Source: Collinsella sp. AK_207A
GTDB lineage: Bacteria; Actinomycetota; Coriobacteriia; Coriobacteriales; Coriobacteriaceae
Assembly (NCBI RefSeq): GCF_902501965.1
Contig: NZ_CABWID010000016.1
Location: 62,001-126,000, forward strand
Direction: 5' to 3'
Length of the DNA stretch: 64,000 bases
Shown piece after piece: positions 8,998-18,266 of the stretch. The notes beneath the pieces are model-generated. The model searched no databases. It was given only the letters and a program-made list of their open reading frames with translations, and was not told the DNA's origin. Each line of letters starts with the position of its first letter. The stretch's first letter is position 1. The translations under genes were made by a program, and so were the position numbers.

Positions 8998-10200
8998 ATG
9001 CACATTAGCTCTGGCCTGCCTCAGGGCTTCAACCCGCAAGCGTACGATATGGTCGTCGTGGGAGCGGGATACGCCGGTTCCGTTTGCGCCCGCCGTCTGG
9101 CCGAGACCTCGGGGTTCCGCGTCTGCGTGCTCGAGCGCCGCAACCACATCGCCGGCAACGCCTACGACTGTCTGGACGATGCGGGGATCCTCATCCACCT
9201 CTACGGGCCGCACATCTACCACACCACCTCCGAGCGCGTGAACAGCTTCCTCTCGCGCTTCACCGATTGGACCGACTACCAGCACAGGGTGCTCGCCGAT
9301 ATCCACGGCACGCTCATGCCGGTTCCCTTCAACCACAAGAGCCTGAAGCTCGCGTTTGGCGAGGAGAAGGGCGAGGCCCTCTACCGTAAGCTCGTGGAGA
9401 CCTTCGGTGAGAACAAGAAGGTTCCCATCATGGAGCTCCGTAACGCCAACGACCCCGAGCTGGCCGAGGTGGCGGACTACGTCTACGAGAACGTCTTTTT
9501 GCACTACACCATGAAGCAGTGGGGCCAGACGCCCGACCAGATCGACCCCTCCGTGACCGGGCGCGTGCCCGTGTTCGTGGGCGACGACGACCGCTACTTC
9601 CCGCTTGCGACCTTCCAGGGCATGCCGGCTAAGGGCTACACCAAGCTGTTCGAGAACATGCTCGACCACGATCTCATCGACGTCTTCTGCGACGTGGACG
9701 CGCGCGACATCCTCTCCGTCGACGAGACGCACGTGCTGCTGTGCGGCCAGCCCTACGGCGGCGAGGTCGTCTACACCGGCCCGCTCGACGAGCTCTTCGG
9801 CCTGGATCTGGGCGCGCTGCCGTACCGCACGCTCGACATGCAGTTCGAGACGCTCGACCAGGACCAGTTCCAGCCCGTGGGTACCGTCAACTACACGGTC
9901 TCCGAGGACTTCACGCGCATCACCGAGTTCAAGAACATGACCGGCCAGGTGGTGCCCGGCAAGACGACCATCATGCGCGAGTACAGCCACGCCTTTGAGC
10001 CCGGTAGCGGCCAGACGCCGTACTACGCCATCATCGACCCCGAGAACCGCGCCCTGTACGAGCGCTACCTCGAGCGCGTGGAGGGCGTGACGAACTTCCA
10101 TCCGGTGGGCCGCCTCGCGGAGTACCGCTACTACGACATGGACGCCGTAACGGAGTCCGCGCTCGAGCTTTCGGACGAGATCATCGCCTGTCATGCGTAA
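8998..10200 (+). CDS. glf: UDP-galactopyranose mutase
   Basis: FAD enzyme that converts UDP-galactopyranose to UDP-galactofuranose, the donor for galactofuranose in surface glycans. It has about 400 residues, as is usual. It shows the dinucleotide fold VVVGAGYAGSVCARRLAE, RRNHIAGNAYD, LYGPHIYHT, the NYT and FKN stretches of the substrate site, and the C-terminal RLAEYRYYDMD. Two starts are possible. ATG 8998 has GGAG five bases upstream; GTG 8992 is also served by an upstream AAGGAG. It overlaps the following glycosyltransferase gene by 8 bases. Confidence 0.96.
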   Translation: MHISSGLPQGFNPQAYDMVVVGAGYAGSVCARRLAETSGFRVCVLERRNHIAGNAYDCLDDAGILIHLYGPHIYHTTSERVNSFLSRFTDWTDYQHRVLADIHGTLMPVPFNHKSLKLAFGEEKGEALYRKLVETFGENKKVPIMELRNANDPELAEVADYVYENVFLHYTMKQWGQTPDQIDPSVTGRVPVFVGDDDRYFPLATFQGMPAKGYTKLFENMLDHDLIDVFCDVDARDILSVDETHVLLCGQPYGGEVVYTGPLDELFGLDLGALPYRTLDMQFETLDQDQFQPVGTVNYTVSEDFTRITEFKNMTGQVVPGKTTIMREYSHAFEPGSGQTPYYAIIDPENRALYERYLERVEGVTNFHPVGRLAEYRYYDMDAVTESALELSDEIIACHA

Positions 10201-11263
10201 CACGCAGGCCGCCGAGCGCGGTACGGCGAGTGCGGGCAAGCTCATCACCTTCGGTATCCCGAGCTACAACGCCGCCGCCGACATGGACCATTGCATCTCC
10301 TCCATCTTGGAGGGGAGCTCGATGGCGCCGGACGTCGAGATCATCATCGTTGACGACGGCTCCCACGACGAGACGCCTGCCAAGGCCGATGAGTGGGAGC
10401 GCCGCTATCCGGGCATCATCCGCGCCGTGCACCAGGAGAACGGCGGCCACGGCATGGCCGTGCTCGCCGGCCTGCGCGAGGCGCGGGGCACGTACTACAA
10501 GGTCGTCGACTCCGATGACTGGCTTGATGCCGCCGCGCTCTCGACCATGCTGGATATCCTGCGCGGTCTCGTGGCGCGCAATACCCCGGTGGATCTCTTC
10601 ATCTCGAACTACGTGTACGAGAAGGTGCACGAGGGTACGCACGCCACCATCAGCTACCGCCACTGCCTGCCGCGCAAGCGGATCTTTGGCTGGGGCGACA
10701 TCGGTCGATTCCTGCCGAGCCAGAACCTGCTCATGCACAGCCTGTGCTACCGTACCGAGGTGCTGCGCGGCCACGACCTGCCCTTGCCGGCGCATACCTT
10801 CTACGTGGACAACATCTACGCGTACGTGCCGCTGCCCCATTGCGAGACCATCTACTACGCGGATATCGACCTCTACCGCTACTTCATCGGCCGCGAGGGC
10901 CAGAGCGTGGCCGAGGGGACGATGGTCCGCCGGCTCGACCAGCAGTTCCGCATCACGCGCATCATGATGAACGCCTACCATCTGCGCGAGGACGTGGCGG
11001 AGCCTAAACTGCGCGCCTACATGCTCGGTTACTTCGAGATGATGATGGCCATCATCAGCGTCTTCTCCAAGCTCTCAGACGACCCCGAGATGTCTAAAAA
11101 GGCCGAGGAGCTCTGGTGCGACCTGCGCGCGTTCGACCCGTGGATGTATCGTCGCGTGCGGTGGAGCCTCGTGGGCGCCGGTACCAACCTGCCAGGCACG
11201 GTTGGTGGCAAGGCGAGCGTGGGCCTCTACCACATCGCCCAGATGATCTTTAAGTTCAACTAG
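10193..11263 (+). CDS. family 2 glycosyltransferase
   Basis: A 356-residue GT-A fold glycosyltransferase. The N-terminal domain shows ITFGIPSYNAA, the nucleotide-sugar stretch EIIIVDDGSHDETP and the metal-binding KVVDSDDWLD. The C-terminal third has hydrophobic patches but no clear transmembrane bundle. Its start overlaps the end of glf by 8 bases, so the two are co-translated. I infer that it uses or extends galactofuranose in a surface polysaccharide or glycolipid; the acceptor is unknown. Confidence 0.88.
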   Translation: MRNTQAAERGTASAGKLITFGIPSYNAAADMDHCISSILEGSSMAPDVEIIIVDDGSHDETPAKADEWERRYPGIIRAVHQENGGHGMAVLAGLREARGTYYKVVDSDDWLDAAALSTMLDILRGLVARNTPVDLFISNYVYEKVHEGTHATISYRHCLPRKRIFGWGDIGRFLPSQNLLMHSLCYRTEVLRGHDLPLPAHTFYVDNIYAYVPLPHCETIYYADIDLYRYFIGREGQSVAEGTMVRRLDQQFRITRIMMNAYHLREDVAEPKLRAYMLGYFEMMMAIISVFSKLSDDPEMSKKAEELWCDLRAFDPWMYRRVRWSLVGAGTNLPGTVGGKASVGLYHIAQMIFKFN

Positions 11264-11273
11264 CGAGCGGTTT

Positions 11274-11305
11274 CTCCCCCTGACGGCCCACACCGTCAGG
11301 GGGAG
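11274..11305. terminator. 13-bp perfect hairpin after the glf operon
   Basis: CTCCCCCTGACGG and CCGTCAGGGGGAG pair perfectly around a 6-base loop just after the glycosyltransferase stop. No T-tract follows on the plus strand, so it may act as an mRNA 3' stabiliser or a weak terminator. Confidence 0.5.
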
Positions 11306-11365
11306 AGCTGCTCCAACTGGGTATAAGGCTCATGGTGTTCAGACCTCGCCTTGAAAGGAACCGCT

Positions 11366-11911
11366 ATGTCTGCCGTTGCCGTACTCGCCGCTGATGGATT
11401 CGAGACCATCGAGTGTCTGACTGCCGTCGATGTGCTGAGGAGGGGAGGCGTGCGCACCACGCTCGTCTCCGTGATGGACACGCGCGACGTGGTGACCGCC
11501 CAGCAGATCAGCATCACCTGCGATGCCACGTTGGACGAGGTCAACCTAGATGAGTACGACTACCTGATGCTTCCCGGCGGCATGCCCGGTACCCTCAACC
11601 TGCGGCGCGATGAGCGCGTGTGCGACGCGGTGCGCGATTTTGCCGAGCACAAGCACGTTGCGGCCATCTGCGCCGCACCGAGCATCCTGGGCGAGCTAGG
11701 GCTCTTGGTGGGGCGCCGCGCCACCTGCTTCCCCGGATTCGAGGGATCGTTCCCGGCGGGGACCTTTGCGGGCGAGAAGAGCGTGGTCGTGGACGGCAAC
11801 ATCATCACGGCGAGCGCCATGGGGCAGGCCCTGCCGTTCGCGCTGGCCATTTTGCAGGACATCGCCGGCGAAAAGGCCGTCCAAAAGGTGAAAGACGGCA
11901 TTCAGCTGTAG
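11366..11911 (+). CDS. DJ-1/PfpI family protein
   Basis: An about 181-residue DJ-1/ThiJ/PfpI-type protein, a family of glyoxalase-like, deglycase or chaperone proteins. The conserved glutamate is in ADGFETIECL and the nucleophilic cysteine in the elbow HVAAICAAPSILGELG. MLPGGMPGTLNL is typical of the YajL/DJ-1 branch. ATG 11366 follows GAAAGGA. The role is not predictable beyond the family. The maf gene follows after about 86 bases. Confidence 0.9.
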   Translation: MSAVAVLAADGFETIECLTAVDVLRRGGVRTTLVSVMDTRDVVTAQQISITCDATLDEVNLDEYDYLMLPGGMPGTLNLRRDERVCDAVRDFAEHKHVAAICAAPSILGELGLLVGRRATCFPGFEGSFPAGTFAGEKSVVVDGNIITASAMGQALPFALAILQDIAGEKAVQKVKDGIQL

Positions 11912-11997
11912 GAAGCACCGCGCTACCGACCGTTCGAGCGGGACGTTCCGCAATATTCGCTCGGTCGTGCGGGGTTTTGTTCGTAAGGAGCGTTTTC

Positions 11998-12573
11998 TTG
12001 ATCCTCGCCTCGCAGTCGCCGCGTCGTATCGAGCTGATGCGCGAGGCCGGCTTTGATATCGACGTGCGGCCGGCGGACATCGACGAGTCCGCACAGGCCG
12101 GTGAGAGCCCGTTTCACCTGGTCGAACGCTTGGCGCGGGCGAAGGCAGCGGCTGTTGCGGCCAAGGCCCCCGCAGGTGAGGTCGTGCTCGCCGCGGACAC
12201 CATCGTCTCCATCGACGGCGAGCTGCTGGGAAAGCCGCGGAGCGAGGAAGATGCTCGCGTCATGCTCCGCAGGCTCTCCGGCAGGACGCATCAGGTGGCG
12301 ACGGGTGTGTGCCTTATGCGCGCCGGAGCTGGTGTCGATGGGGCCAGCTCGTTTGTCTCGGTGACGGACGTGTCGTTCTACCCGCTCACGGATGAGCAGA
12401 TCGCGCGCTACGTTGCCACGGGCGAGCCCATGGATAAGGCGGGTGCCTATGGCATCCAGGGCGTCGGCGGCCGTATGCTGGTGCGCAAGATCAACGGCGA
12501 CTTCTACAACGTGGTGGGACTGCCCATCGCCGAGGTCGTGCGCCGCCTGCACGCCTGGTCGACCGTCGCGTAG
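11998..12573 (+). CDS. maf: Maf family nucleotide pyrophosphatase
   Basis: House-cleaning pyrophosphatase that hydrolyses non-canonical or pyrimidine nucleoside triphosphates; Maf proteins are also linked to septum control. It begins ILASQSPRRIELM, the family signature, and has VLAADTIVSIDGELLGKP and SGRTHQVATGV. The start is TTG 11998, with AAGGAG seven bases upstream; no ATG lies in frame nearby. It has about 191 residues, the normal length. Confidence 0.92.
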   Translation: MILASQSPRRIELMREAGFDIDVRPADIDESAQAGESPFHLVERLARAKAAAVAAKAPAGEVVLAADTIVSIDGELLGKPRSEEDARVMLRRLSGRTHQVATGVCLMRAGAGVDGASSFVSVTDVSFYPLTDEQIARYVATGEPMDKAGAYGIQGVGGRMLVRKINGDFYNVVGLPIAEVVRRLHAWSTVA

Positions 12574-12617
12574 GGTTCGTTACCATGCTGTCCAAAGCGC
12601 TTACCAGGAGGTTCCCG

Positions 12618-13655
12618 ATGTCTGATTCCCTACTTGCCCCTATGGCCGTCGCGCAGGTCGATGGGTTTCGCTTCGGTCACTGGACGGACCTGGAAGGCGG
12701 AACGGGATGCACGGTGATTGTGTGCCCGAAAGGCGCCACGGGCGGCGTGGACGTGCGCGGAGGCGCGCCGGCGTCGCGCGAGACCGATCTACTCAAGCCC
12801 GAGGAGACGGTGGACCAGGTGAACGCCGTGGTGCTATCGGGTGGCTCGGCGTTCGGGCTCGAGGCGTCCTCGGGTGCGGCGCGTGAACTCGAGCGTCGCG
12901 GCATCGGCTTGCCCGTGGGGCCCACGGTGGTGCCCATCGTATGCTCGGCGTGCCTCTTCGACCTGGCTTTTGGCGATCCGTCGGCGCGTCCCGATGTGGC
13001 GGCGGGGGAGGCGGCGGTGTCGACCGCGCTCGACAACGAGCCAGGTGAGTTGGCCGAGGGCACGGTGGGCGCGGGCACGGGTGCCACCGTCGGCAAACTG
13101 CTCGGTCCCGACCATGTCATGAAAAGCGGTCTCGGAGCCCGGGCTTTCAGGCTCGGCGAGCTCCAGGTGGGTGCCGTCACCGCGGTGAACGCCTGCGGCA
13201 ACGTGGTCGATCCCACCTCGCTCAAGCCTATTGCCGGCGTGCGCGCGACGCCCGAAGGTGCCGAGATCCTCGATATGGAAGAGCTCATGCTCGCCCAAGC
13301 GGCGCAGATGAGCATGCCGCTCGATGCTGCCCATGCCCCGCGGCAGAACACCACCATCAGCTGCGTCATCACCAATGCGCGGCTCACGAAGGTTCAGGCA
13401 ACCAAGGTGGCCCAGATGGCAGCGGACGCCTATGCCCACTGCATTCGACCCACCCACACCACGAACGACGGCGACACCATCTTCGTCCTCGCGTCCGGCG
13501 AGCTGGCGGAAGAAACGTCGGCGGCCTACCCCCTGGACCTGATCGGTCTTGTTGCCACCAGGGCCCTGGAGGCGGCGGTCGTCGCGGGCGTTACCGAGGC
13601 GGGCGGTCTCGCCGGCGTGCCCGCCGCGGGCGATCTGGAGCCTACGCCCGCGTGA
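12618..13655 (+). CDS. P1 family peptidase (DmpA-like)
   Basis: An N-terminal-nucleophile hydrolase of the P1/S58 family (D-aminopeptidase DmpA, beta-peptidyl aminopeptidases). Members self-cleave before a Ser or Thr. The 345-residue protein has FGHWTDLEGGTGCTVIVCP, GGSAFGLEA, GTVGAGTGATVGKL and RQNTTISCVITNA; the last is the likely autoproteolysis region. The ATG at 12618 follows AGGAGG at good spacing. The end overlaps the convergent rRNA methyltransferase gene by 14 bases. Confidence 0.88.
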   Translation: MSDSLLAPMAVAQVDGFRFGHWTDLEGGTGCTVIVCPKGATGGVDVRGGAPASRETDLLKPEETVDQVNAVVLSGGSAFGLEASSGAARELERRGIGLPVGPTVVPIVCSACLFDLAFGDPSARPDVAAGEAAVSTALDNEPGELAEGTVGAGTGATVGKLLGPDHVMKSGLGARAFRLGELQVGAVTAVNACGNVVDPTSLKPIAGVRATPEGAEILDMEELMLAQAAQMSMPLDAAHAPRQNTTISCVITNARLTKVQATKVAQMAADAYAHCIRPTHTTNDGDTIFVLASGELAEETSAAYPLDLIGLVATRALEAAVVAGVTEAGGLAGVPAAGDLEPTPA

Positions 13656-14964
13656 GGTGCACCACCGTCTCGCAATGGAACGTCTGGGGAAAGAGGTCCA
13701 CGGGCGTGGCCGAGACGGGGCGGAAGACGCCGGCATCCGCGAAGCGCCTGAGGTCGCGTGCGAGGGTGGCGGGGTCGCAGGACACGTAGGCCACATCGCG
13801 TGCCGCGGTGCCCGAGATGAGGTCCACGGCCTCGGGGGCGAGTCCCGCGCGCGGCGGGTCCACCACGAGCACGTCGGCCTCCTCGTCGGGGAATTCCCGC
13901 ACCGCGTCGCCGCCGATCACGTCGACGGCATCTTCCAGGCGCGCGATCTCCACGTTGCGGCGCAGGTCGCGCACGGCGGGGCCGTAGGCCTCCACCGCCG
14001 CCACATAGGCCGCGCGCCGGGCGAGCGGGAGCGTGAAGGTGCCGGCGCCGCAATAGAGGTCGATCGCCACCTCGTCATCGCGGGGGTCGAGGGCATCCAT
14101 CACCAGCTCCACGAGCAGCTCGGCGGCCTTGGTGTTCACCTGGAAGAACGACGGGGCGGACAGGCGCATGGTCTCCGCGCCGATCTTCTCGGACCACGAG
14201 CCCTCGCCGGCGAGCGCCTCCACGCCCGCGATCTTGCGGGCCGCCCGCTCGCCCTTGGTCATGACGCGGACGACGCTCGTCGCTCCCGGTACGGCGTCGG
14301 CGAGCACGCGGGCCACCTGGGCGCGGGGGAAGCCGCCTGTGGGGGTCCAGAGCGCGAGCTCGAGGGCACCCGTGCGCCGGCTGGCACGCAGTCCCACGCG
14401 CTCGAGCTCCAGGTCGCGCGAGTTTCCCAGATAACCGAGGGCGCCCGCCACGCCCTTCACGGCGCGGGGGAACTTCTTCTCAAAGAGCGGGCAGGAATCC
14501 ACGCGGATGATCTGGCTGGCATCGCGCCCGTGCATGCCCAGGTGGAACTTCCCGTTCCGCTCGCGCACGGGGGCGAGCTCCACCTTGTTGCGGTAGCCCC
14601 AGGCGTCCTTGGCAAAGCGGATGGGGCGCACGAGCTCGGCAACCTCCTCGGGGGAGAACTTGCCGATGCGGGCGAGGGTGCCCTTCAGGTTTTCTTCCTT
14701 GGCGGCAAGCTGGGCGCTGCGCGAGAGCGCGGCCCAGGGACAGCCGCCGCAGATGCCGATGAAGGGGCATGGTGCCTCCACGCGGTCGGGGGAGGGTTCG
14801 AGCACCTGGTCCACCTGGGCCCGGGAGAAGCTCTTGCCGTCTTCCACCACATGGGCCTCGACCACGTCGCCGGCGACACCGCCGGATACGAACACGGCCT
14901 TACCGTCGTCGGTATGGGCGAGGCCGTCCGGCCCGTACATCATGGACTCGATCTTCAGCTGCAT
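13642..14964 (-). CDS. rlmD: 23S rRNA (uracil-5-)-methyltransferase, RlmD type
   Basis: TrmA/RumA-type enzyme that methylates a uridine C5 in 23S rRNA (or tRNA in some relatives) using S-adenosylmethionine. The 440 residues comprise an N-terminal TRAM domain (MQLKIESMMYGPDGLAH), iron-sulfur cysteines in CPFIGICGGCPW and DSCPLF, the SAM site AIDLYCGAGTFTLPLA, the VVDPPRAG loop, and the nucleophile Cys in YVSCDPATLARDL. The exact RNA target (RlmD, RlmCD or TrmA) cannot be fixed from sequence. It is tail-to-tail with the P1 peptidase gene. Confidence 0.88.
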   Translation of the reverse strand: MQLKIESMMYGPDGLAHTDDGKAVFVSGGVAGDVVEAHVVEDGKSFSRAQVDQVLEPSPDRVEAPCPFIGICGGCPWAALSRSAQLAAKEENLKGTLARIGKFSPEEVAELVRPIRFAKDAWGYRNKVELAPVRERNGKFHLGMHGRDASQIIRVDSCPLFEKKFPRAVKGVAGALGYLGNSRDLELERVGLRASRRTGALELALWTPTGGFPRAQVARVLADAVPGATSVVRVMTKGERAARKIAGVEALAGEGSWSEKIGAETMRLSAPSFFQVNTKAAELLVELVMDALDPRDDEVAIDLYCGAGTFTLPLARRAAYVAAVEAYGPAVRDLRRNVEIARLEDAVDVIGGDAVREFPDEEADVLVVDPPRAGLAPEAVDLISGTAARDVAYVSCDPATLARDLRRFADAGVFRPVSATPVDLFPQTFHCETVVHLTRA

Positions 14965-15002
14965 GGAACCCCCTCGTGTGTGCGTTCGAACCAGTGTAGC
15001 AG

Positions 15003-15036
15003 CGGACCCTGCATTCCACGGAGAATGCAGGGTCCG
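15003..15036. terminator. 14-bp perfect hairpin between ppk and rlmD
   Basis: CGGACCCTGCATTC and GAATGCAGGGTCCG pair perfectly around 6 bases, just downstream of the ppk stop on the minus strand. The T-tract is poor. Confidence 0.5.
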
Positions 15037-15068
15037 ATTCGGTGCTATGGGACGTACGGAGGCGAGGG

Positions 15069-17717
15069 CTATTCCTTGCGACCGCCGCGCTTGCCGAAGA
15101 TGGTCTTGATGCCGAGTCCGATGAGCGCCATGCCCGTTGCCAGGCGGCTACCGCCGCGCACGACGATCTCGCGGGTCGTCTTCGTCGCAGGCGCCTGGGC
15201 GCTGGTCGCTCCGGCGTCCGCGGGCGCCGCGCTTGCGCCGTCGGGGTCGATGATGGTGGCGCGCACGCGCTTCGCCTGCTCAGCGGGCTCGCTCGGCGCG
15301 GGTGCAGCTGCGGCCTCGGCCGTGCCGGCCGCGGCGGCCTTCTCCTCTGCCGTGCTCACCGCCGTCTGGGCGACCAGATCCTCGGGCGTCGCCACCTGCT
15401 TATCGGCCGGTGCGGCGGCCGTCTCCGGAGCGGCGTCCCGTGCGGCCCGCACGGCGCTCGCCGCAACCCGTGCCACGGCGGCAGCGCCCCCGGCAACGGC
15501 CTGCGCGCTCTGGCGACCGCTCGTGAGGATGCGGCGGCGCGCCTGCTTGCGCGCTGCCGCCTGGGCACCTGCCTGAGCTTGCTCGTAGGCCTGCTCGAGC
15601 AGGACCTCCTGCGCGCAGAAGGGCGCCGCGTCGCGCGGGGCCGGCACCTTCTGCCAGGTGCCGGCGCTCGTGAGCTGGCGCGCCTTCACGTTATCGGCGA
15701 GCTGCATGTCCATGTAGCCGCGGATGCGCGCGCGAAGCGACGCGTCCAGCACGGGGAAGGCGATCTCCACGCGGTGCTCGGTGTTGCGCGTCATCATGTC
15801 GGCGGAGCTCAGGTAGATGGTATCGGCATCCTCGCCAAAGGCGTACACGCGCGCATGCTCCAGAAAGCGCCCGACGATGTTTCGCACGTGCACGTTCACG
15901 GTCTTGCCCGGAATGCCCGGAAGCAGGCACGAGATGCCGCGGATGATCATCTGCACCTCGACGCCCGCGCGGCTCGCCTCAGAGATCTTGTCGATCACCT
16001 CGCGGTCGGTAAGCGAGTTCAGCTTGAAGAACACGCGCGCCGGCTTGCCGAAGTTCGCGCGCTCGATCTCGCGGTTGAGGCCGTTCATGATGAGCGGCTT
16101 GAGTCCCGCGGGCGCCACGCCCAAGTAGCGGTAGTCGCCCTTGAGGTTGCCGAGCGCCAGGTTGCGGAAGAAGGCGTTGGCGTCCTCGCCGATGCCCGGA
16201 TGCGCCGTCATGAGCATGAAATCCGAGTACAGGCGGGCGGTCTTCTCGTTGAAGTTGCCGGTGCCGAGCAGCGTGAGGCGGGTGAGCTGCACGCCGGAAC
16301 TGTAGGTGATCTGGCAGATCTTGGAGTGGCACTTGAAGCCCTCGGAGCCGTAGATCACGGTGCAGCCGGCCTCTTCCAGTCGCTCCGCCCACTCGATGTT
16401 GTTCTGCTCGTCAAAGCGGGCGCGGAGCTCCATGAGCACCGTGACCTCCTTGCCCGCTTCGGCCGCCGCGATCAGGCTCTCGCACAGGCGCGACTGCTTG
16501 GCCACGCGGTAGAGGGTGATGCGGATGGAGATGCACTCGTCGTCGTGCGCCGCCTCGGCCACCAGGCGCAGGAAGGCGCCCATGGACTCGTAGGGGTAGA
16601 ACAGGAGCTTGTCGCCCTCGATGACCTGGTCGCGCATAGGGCGCTCGGGGTCGATCGCCGGGTCGTTCTGGGGCTCGAAGGGGGCAAAGAGCAGCTCGGA
16701 CTTGAGCGCGGTGGGGAGCTTGCCCTCCACGGCGAAGACGAATCCGAGGTCGAGGGGCATATCAACGTCAAACACAGCGCGCGAGGAGAGGTTGAGCGCG
16801 TGCCTGATCGTCTTGAGCGTGGTCTTGGCGAGCTGGCCGTGCACGGAGAGGCAGATCGGCTGCAGGCGGAGGCGTTTCTTCAGCACCTTCTTCATGTGCT
16901 GGCGGTAGTCCTCTTCCTCCTCCACGCCCTCTCCGTCCGGGTCGATGTCGGCGTTGCGCGTCACGCGGATGACCGCGCGGTCGGCCGGCTGGTACACGCC
17001 GAAGCAGCCGTCCAGGCATGCCATGATCACATCTTCGATGAGTACGTAGCGAAGCGTGCCCTCGGGCGCGGGGAGCTCGAGCACGCGGGGGAGCGAGGGC
17101 GGTACCTCGATAAGGCCTACCAAGCCCTCCTCACCCGGCGCGCTGACGGTGGAGACCAGGTAGAGGGCCCCGTTGCGAAGGTTGGGGAAGGGATGGCGCG
17201 GGTCGATGACGAGCGGGGAGATGATGGGGGAGACGCTGCGGCGGAAGTACTCCTCCACAAAGGTGCGGTCCTCGCCCTCCAGGCTCTCCGCGTCGAGGCG
17301 CTCCACACCGCGGGCGAACAACTCGCCCTCGAGTTCGCGGAAGCCCTGGGTCGCGCGAGCCGTCATGGTGGGCAGCGTGGCGAGCACGAGATCGACCTGC
17401 TCGGACGGCGTGAGGTTGCTCTTGTTGTCGCGCGGCTGGCGCTTCAGGCTCGCCAGGTCGGAGAGGCCACCCACGCGCACCATGAAGAACTCGTCCAGGT
17501 TGCTCTCGAAGATGGACACGAACTTCAGGCGTTCGAAGAGCGGCACGGTCTCGTCGAACGCCTCGTCGAGCACGCGGTCGTCGAAGCGCAGCCACGAGAG
17601 CTCACGGTTCTGCGTATAGCTGAAGTCGTAGCGATCCACCAGGGAGACGGACCCGGTGCGGGCCAGGTTGCGATTTCCCTCTTCGGCCTTCGAGTCCCTG
17701 CCATCCTTTTTTGCCAT
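15069..17717 (-). CDS. ppk1: polyphosphate kinase 1 with long C-terminal tail
   Basis: Makes inorganic polyphosphate from ATP reversibly. The N, head, C1 and C2 domains span about residues 25-680: NRELSWLRFDDRVLDEA and FESNLDEFFMVRVGG at the N terminus, FYPYESMGAFLRLV, the autophosphorylated His in GFKCHSKICQIT, and NTEHRVEIAFPV. An Ala-rich extension of about 200 residues follows and ends in a basic KTIFGKRGGRKE. Ordinary PPK1 proteins are near 700 residues, so the 882 here are unusual. The ATG at 17717 is preceded by AAGGAAAGGG. The gene runs away from the arc cluster across a long AT-rich gap. Confidence 0.95.
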   Translation of the reverse strand: MAKKDGRDSKAEEGNRNLARTGSVSLVDRYDFSYTQNRELSWLRFDDRVLDEAFDETVPLFERLKFVSIFESNLDEFFMVRVGGLSDLASLKRQPRDNKSNLTPSEQVDLVLATLPTMTARATQGFRELEGELFARGVERLDAESLEGEDRTFVEEYFRRSVSPIISPLVIDPRHPFPNLRNGALYLVSTVSAPGEEGLVGLIEVPPSLPRVLELPAPEGTLRYVLIEDVIMACLDGCFGVYQPADRAVIRVTRNADIDPDGEGVEEEEDYRQHMKKVLKKRLRLQPICLSVHGQLAKTTLKTIRHALNLSSRAVFDVDMPLDLGFVFAVEGKLPTALKSELLFAPFEPQNDPAIDPERPMRDQVIEGDKLLFYPYESMGAFLRLVAEAAHDDECISIRITLYRVAKQSRLCESLIAAAEAGKEVTVLMELRARFDEQNNIEWAERLEEAGCTVIYGSEGFKCHSKICQITYSSGVQLTRLTLLGTGNFNEKTARLYSDFMLMTAHPGIGEDANAFFRNLALGNLKGDYRYLGVAPAGLKPLIMNGLNREIERANFGKPARVFFKLNSLTDREVIDKISEASRAGVEVQMIIRGISCLLPGIPGKTVNVHVRNIVGRFLEHARVYAFGEDADTIYLSSADMMTRNTEHRVEIAFPVLDASLRARIRGYMDMQLADNVKARQLTSAGTWQKVPAPRDAAPFCAQEVLLEQAYEQAQAGAQAAARKQARRRILTSGRQSAQAVAGGAAAVARVAASAVRAARDAAPETAAAPADKQVATPEDLVAQTAVSTAEEKAAAAGTAEAAAAPAPSEPAEQAKRVRATIIDPDGASAAPADAGATSAQAPATKTTREIVVRGGSRLATGMALIGLGIKTIFGKRGGRKE

Positions 17718-18266
17718 GGTTACCCTTTCCTTACTGACCTTCGTGCCATCGGCACGACGTTCCTACTATAAGACGCGCGCTTGCGGGCGGATGCATAAAA
17801 CCAATACCTTTACCAACCGTTTGCACCCCAATCGCTCCGACCTGCAGCGCAGACGGCGGCTTCCTGCCCGTGAGCAGAGGCTGTATCTTGAAATAATGAA
17901 TAAATCAATACATCTAATGAATATAAGTGTGAAATGAAAGAGCCTCTCGAACGTTCTCATAGTATTCACTAGATACGACAGAGTATGCATAAATACGTGA
18001 ATATGTTCATATCAAACTCAAATCAACAGAAGGTAAACTACAATAAAAAGCGACGTAGAACACTTTATCTTGCGACAGTAACATGGTGGAGACATCACAT
18101 TCCTATACCGTTCCCGCCCCAATTGTTACCGTTTGGCATTCACGGAAACAATGAATCAGAAATCGGATATAACTATGACTGTCCGGCAAAAGGACAACCC
18201 CTTGCGGAAGGAAAGCGGTTGTACGTGGAACCCAGATGGGGTTCCAGGAAAGAAAGGTAGGAGGCA
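17718..18266 (+). promoter_or_regulatory. AT-rich leader/regulatory region of the arc cluster
   Basis: 549 bases without a gene, markedly AT-rich between about 17880 and 18180. An imperfect dyad pairs TAGTATTCAC (near 17960) with GTGAATAT (near 17998), and TATGCATA lies between the arms; this resembles ArgR-type sites only loosely. Near arcA three hairpins can be drawn: TGTTACCGT with ACGGAAACA (18124-18150), ACAACC with GGTTGT (18194-18221), and TGGAACCC with GGGTTCCA (18227-18247). The last lies just before GTAGGAGG, the arcA ribosome-binding site. No promoter pair is convincing. TATAGT on the minus strand near 17767 could serve ppk1. Confidence 0.5.

Noticed and set aside
15042-17771. A plus-strand frame of 909 codons opposite ppk1
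   Set aside because: Antisense shadow of ppk1. Composition is Leu/Val/Gly/His-rich without family signatures, while the minus-strand frame has all PPK1 motifs.
18218-18250. T-box-like TGGAACC in the arcA leader
   Set aside because: The TGGNACC match is the 5' arm of a simple perfect hairpin. I found no stem I features, no specifier loop and no terminator/antiterminator pair.
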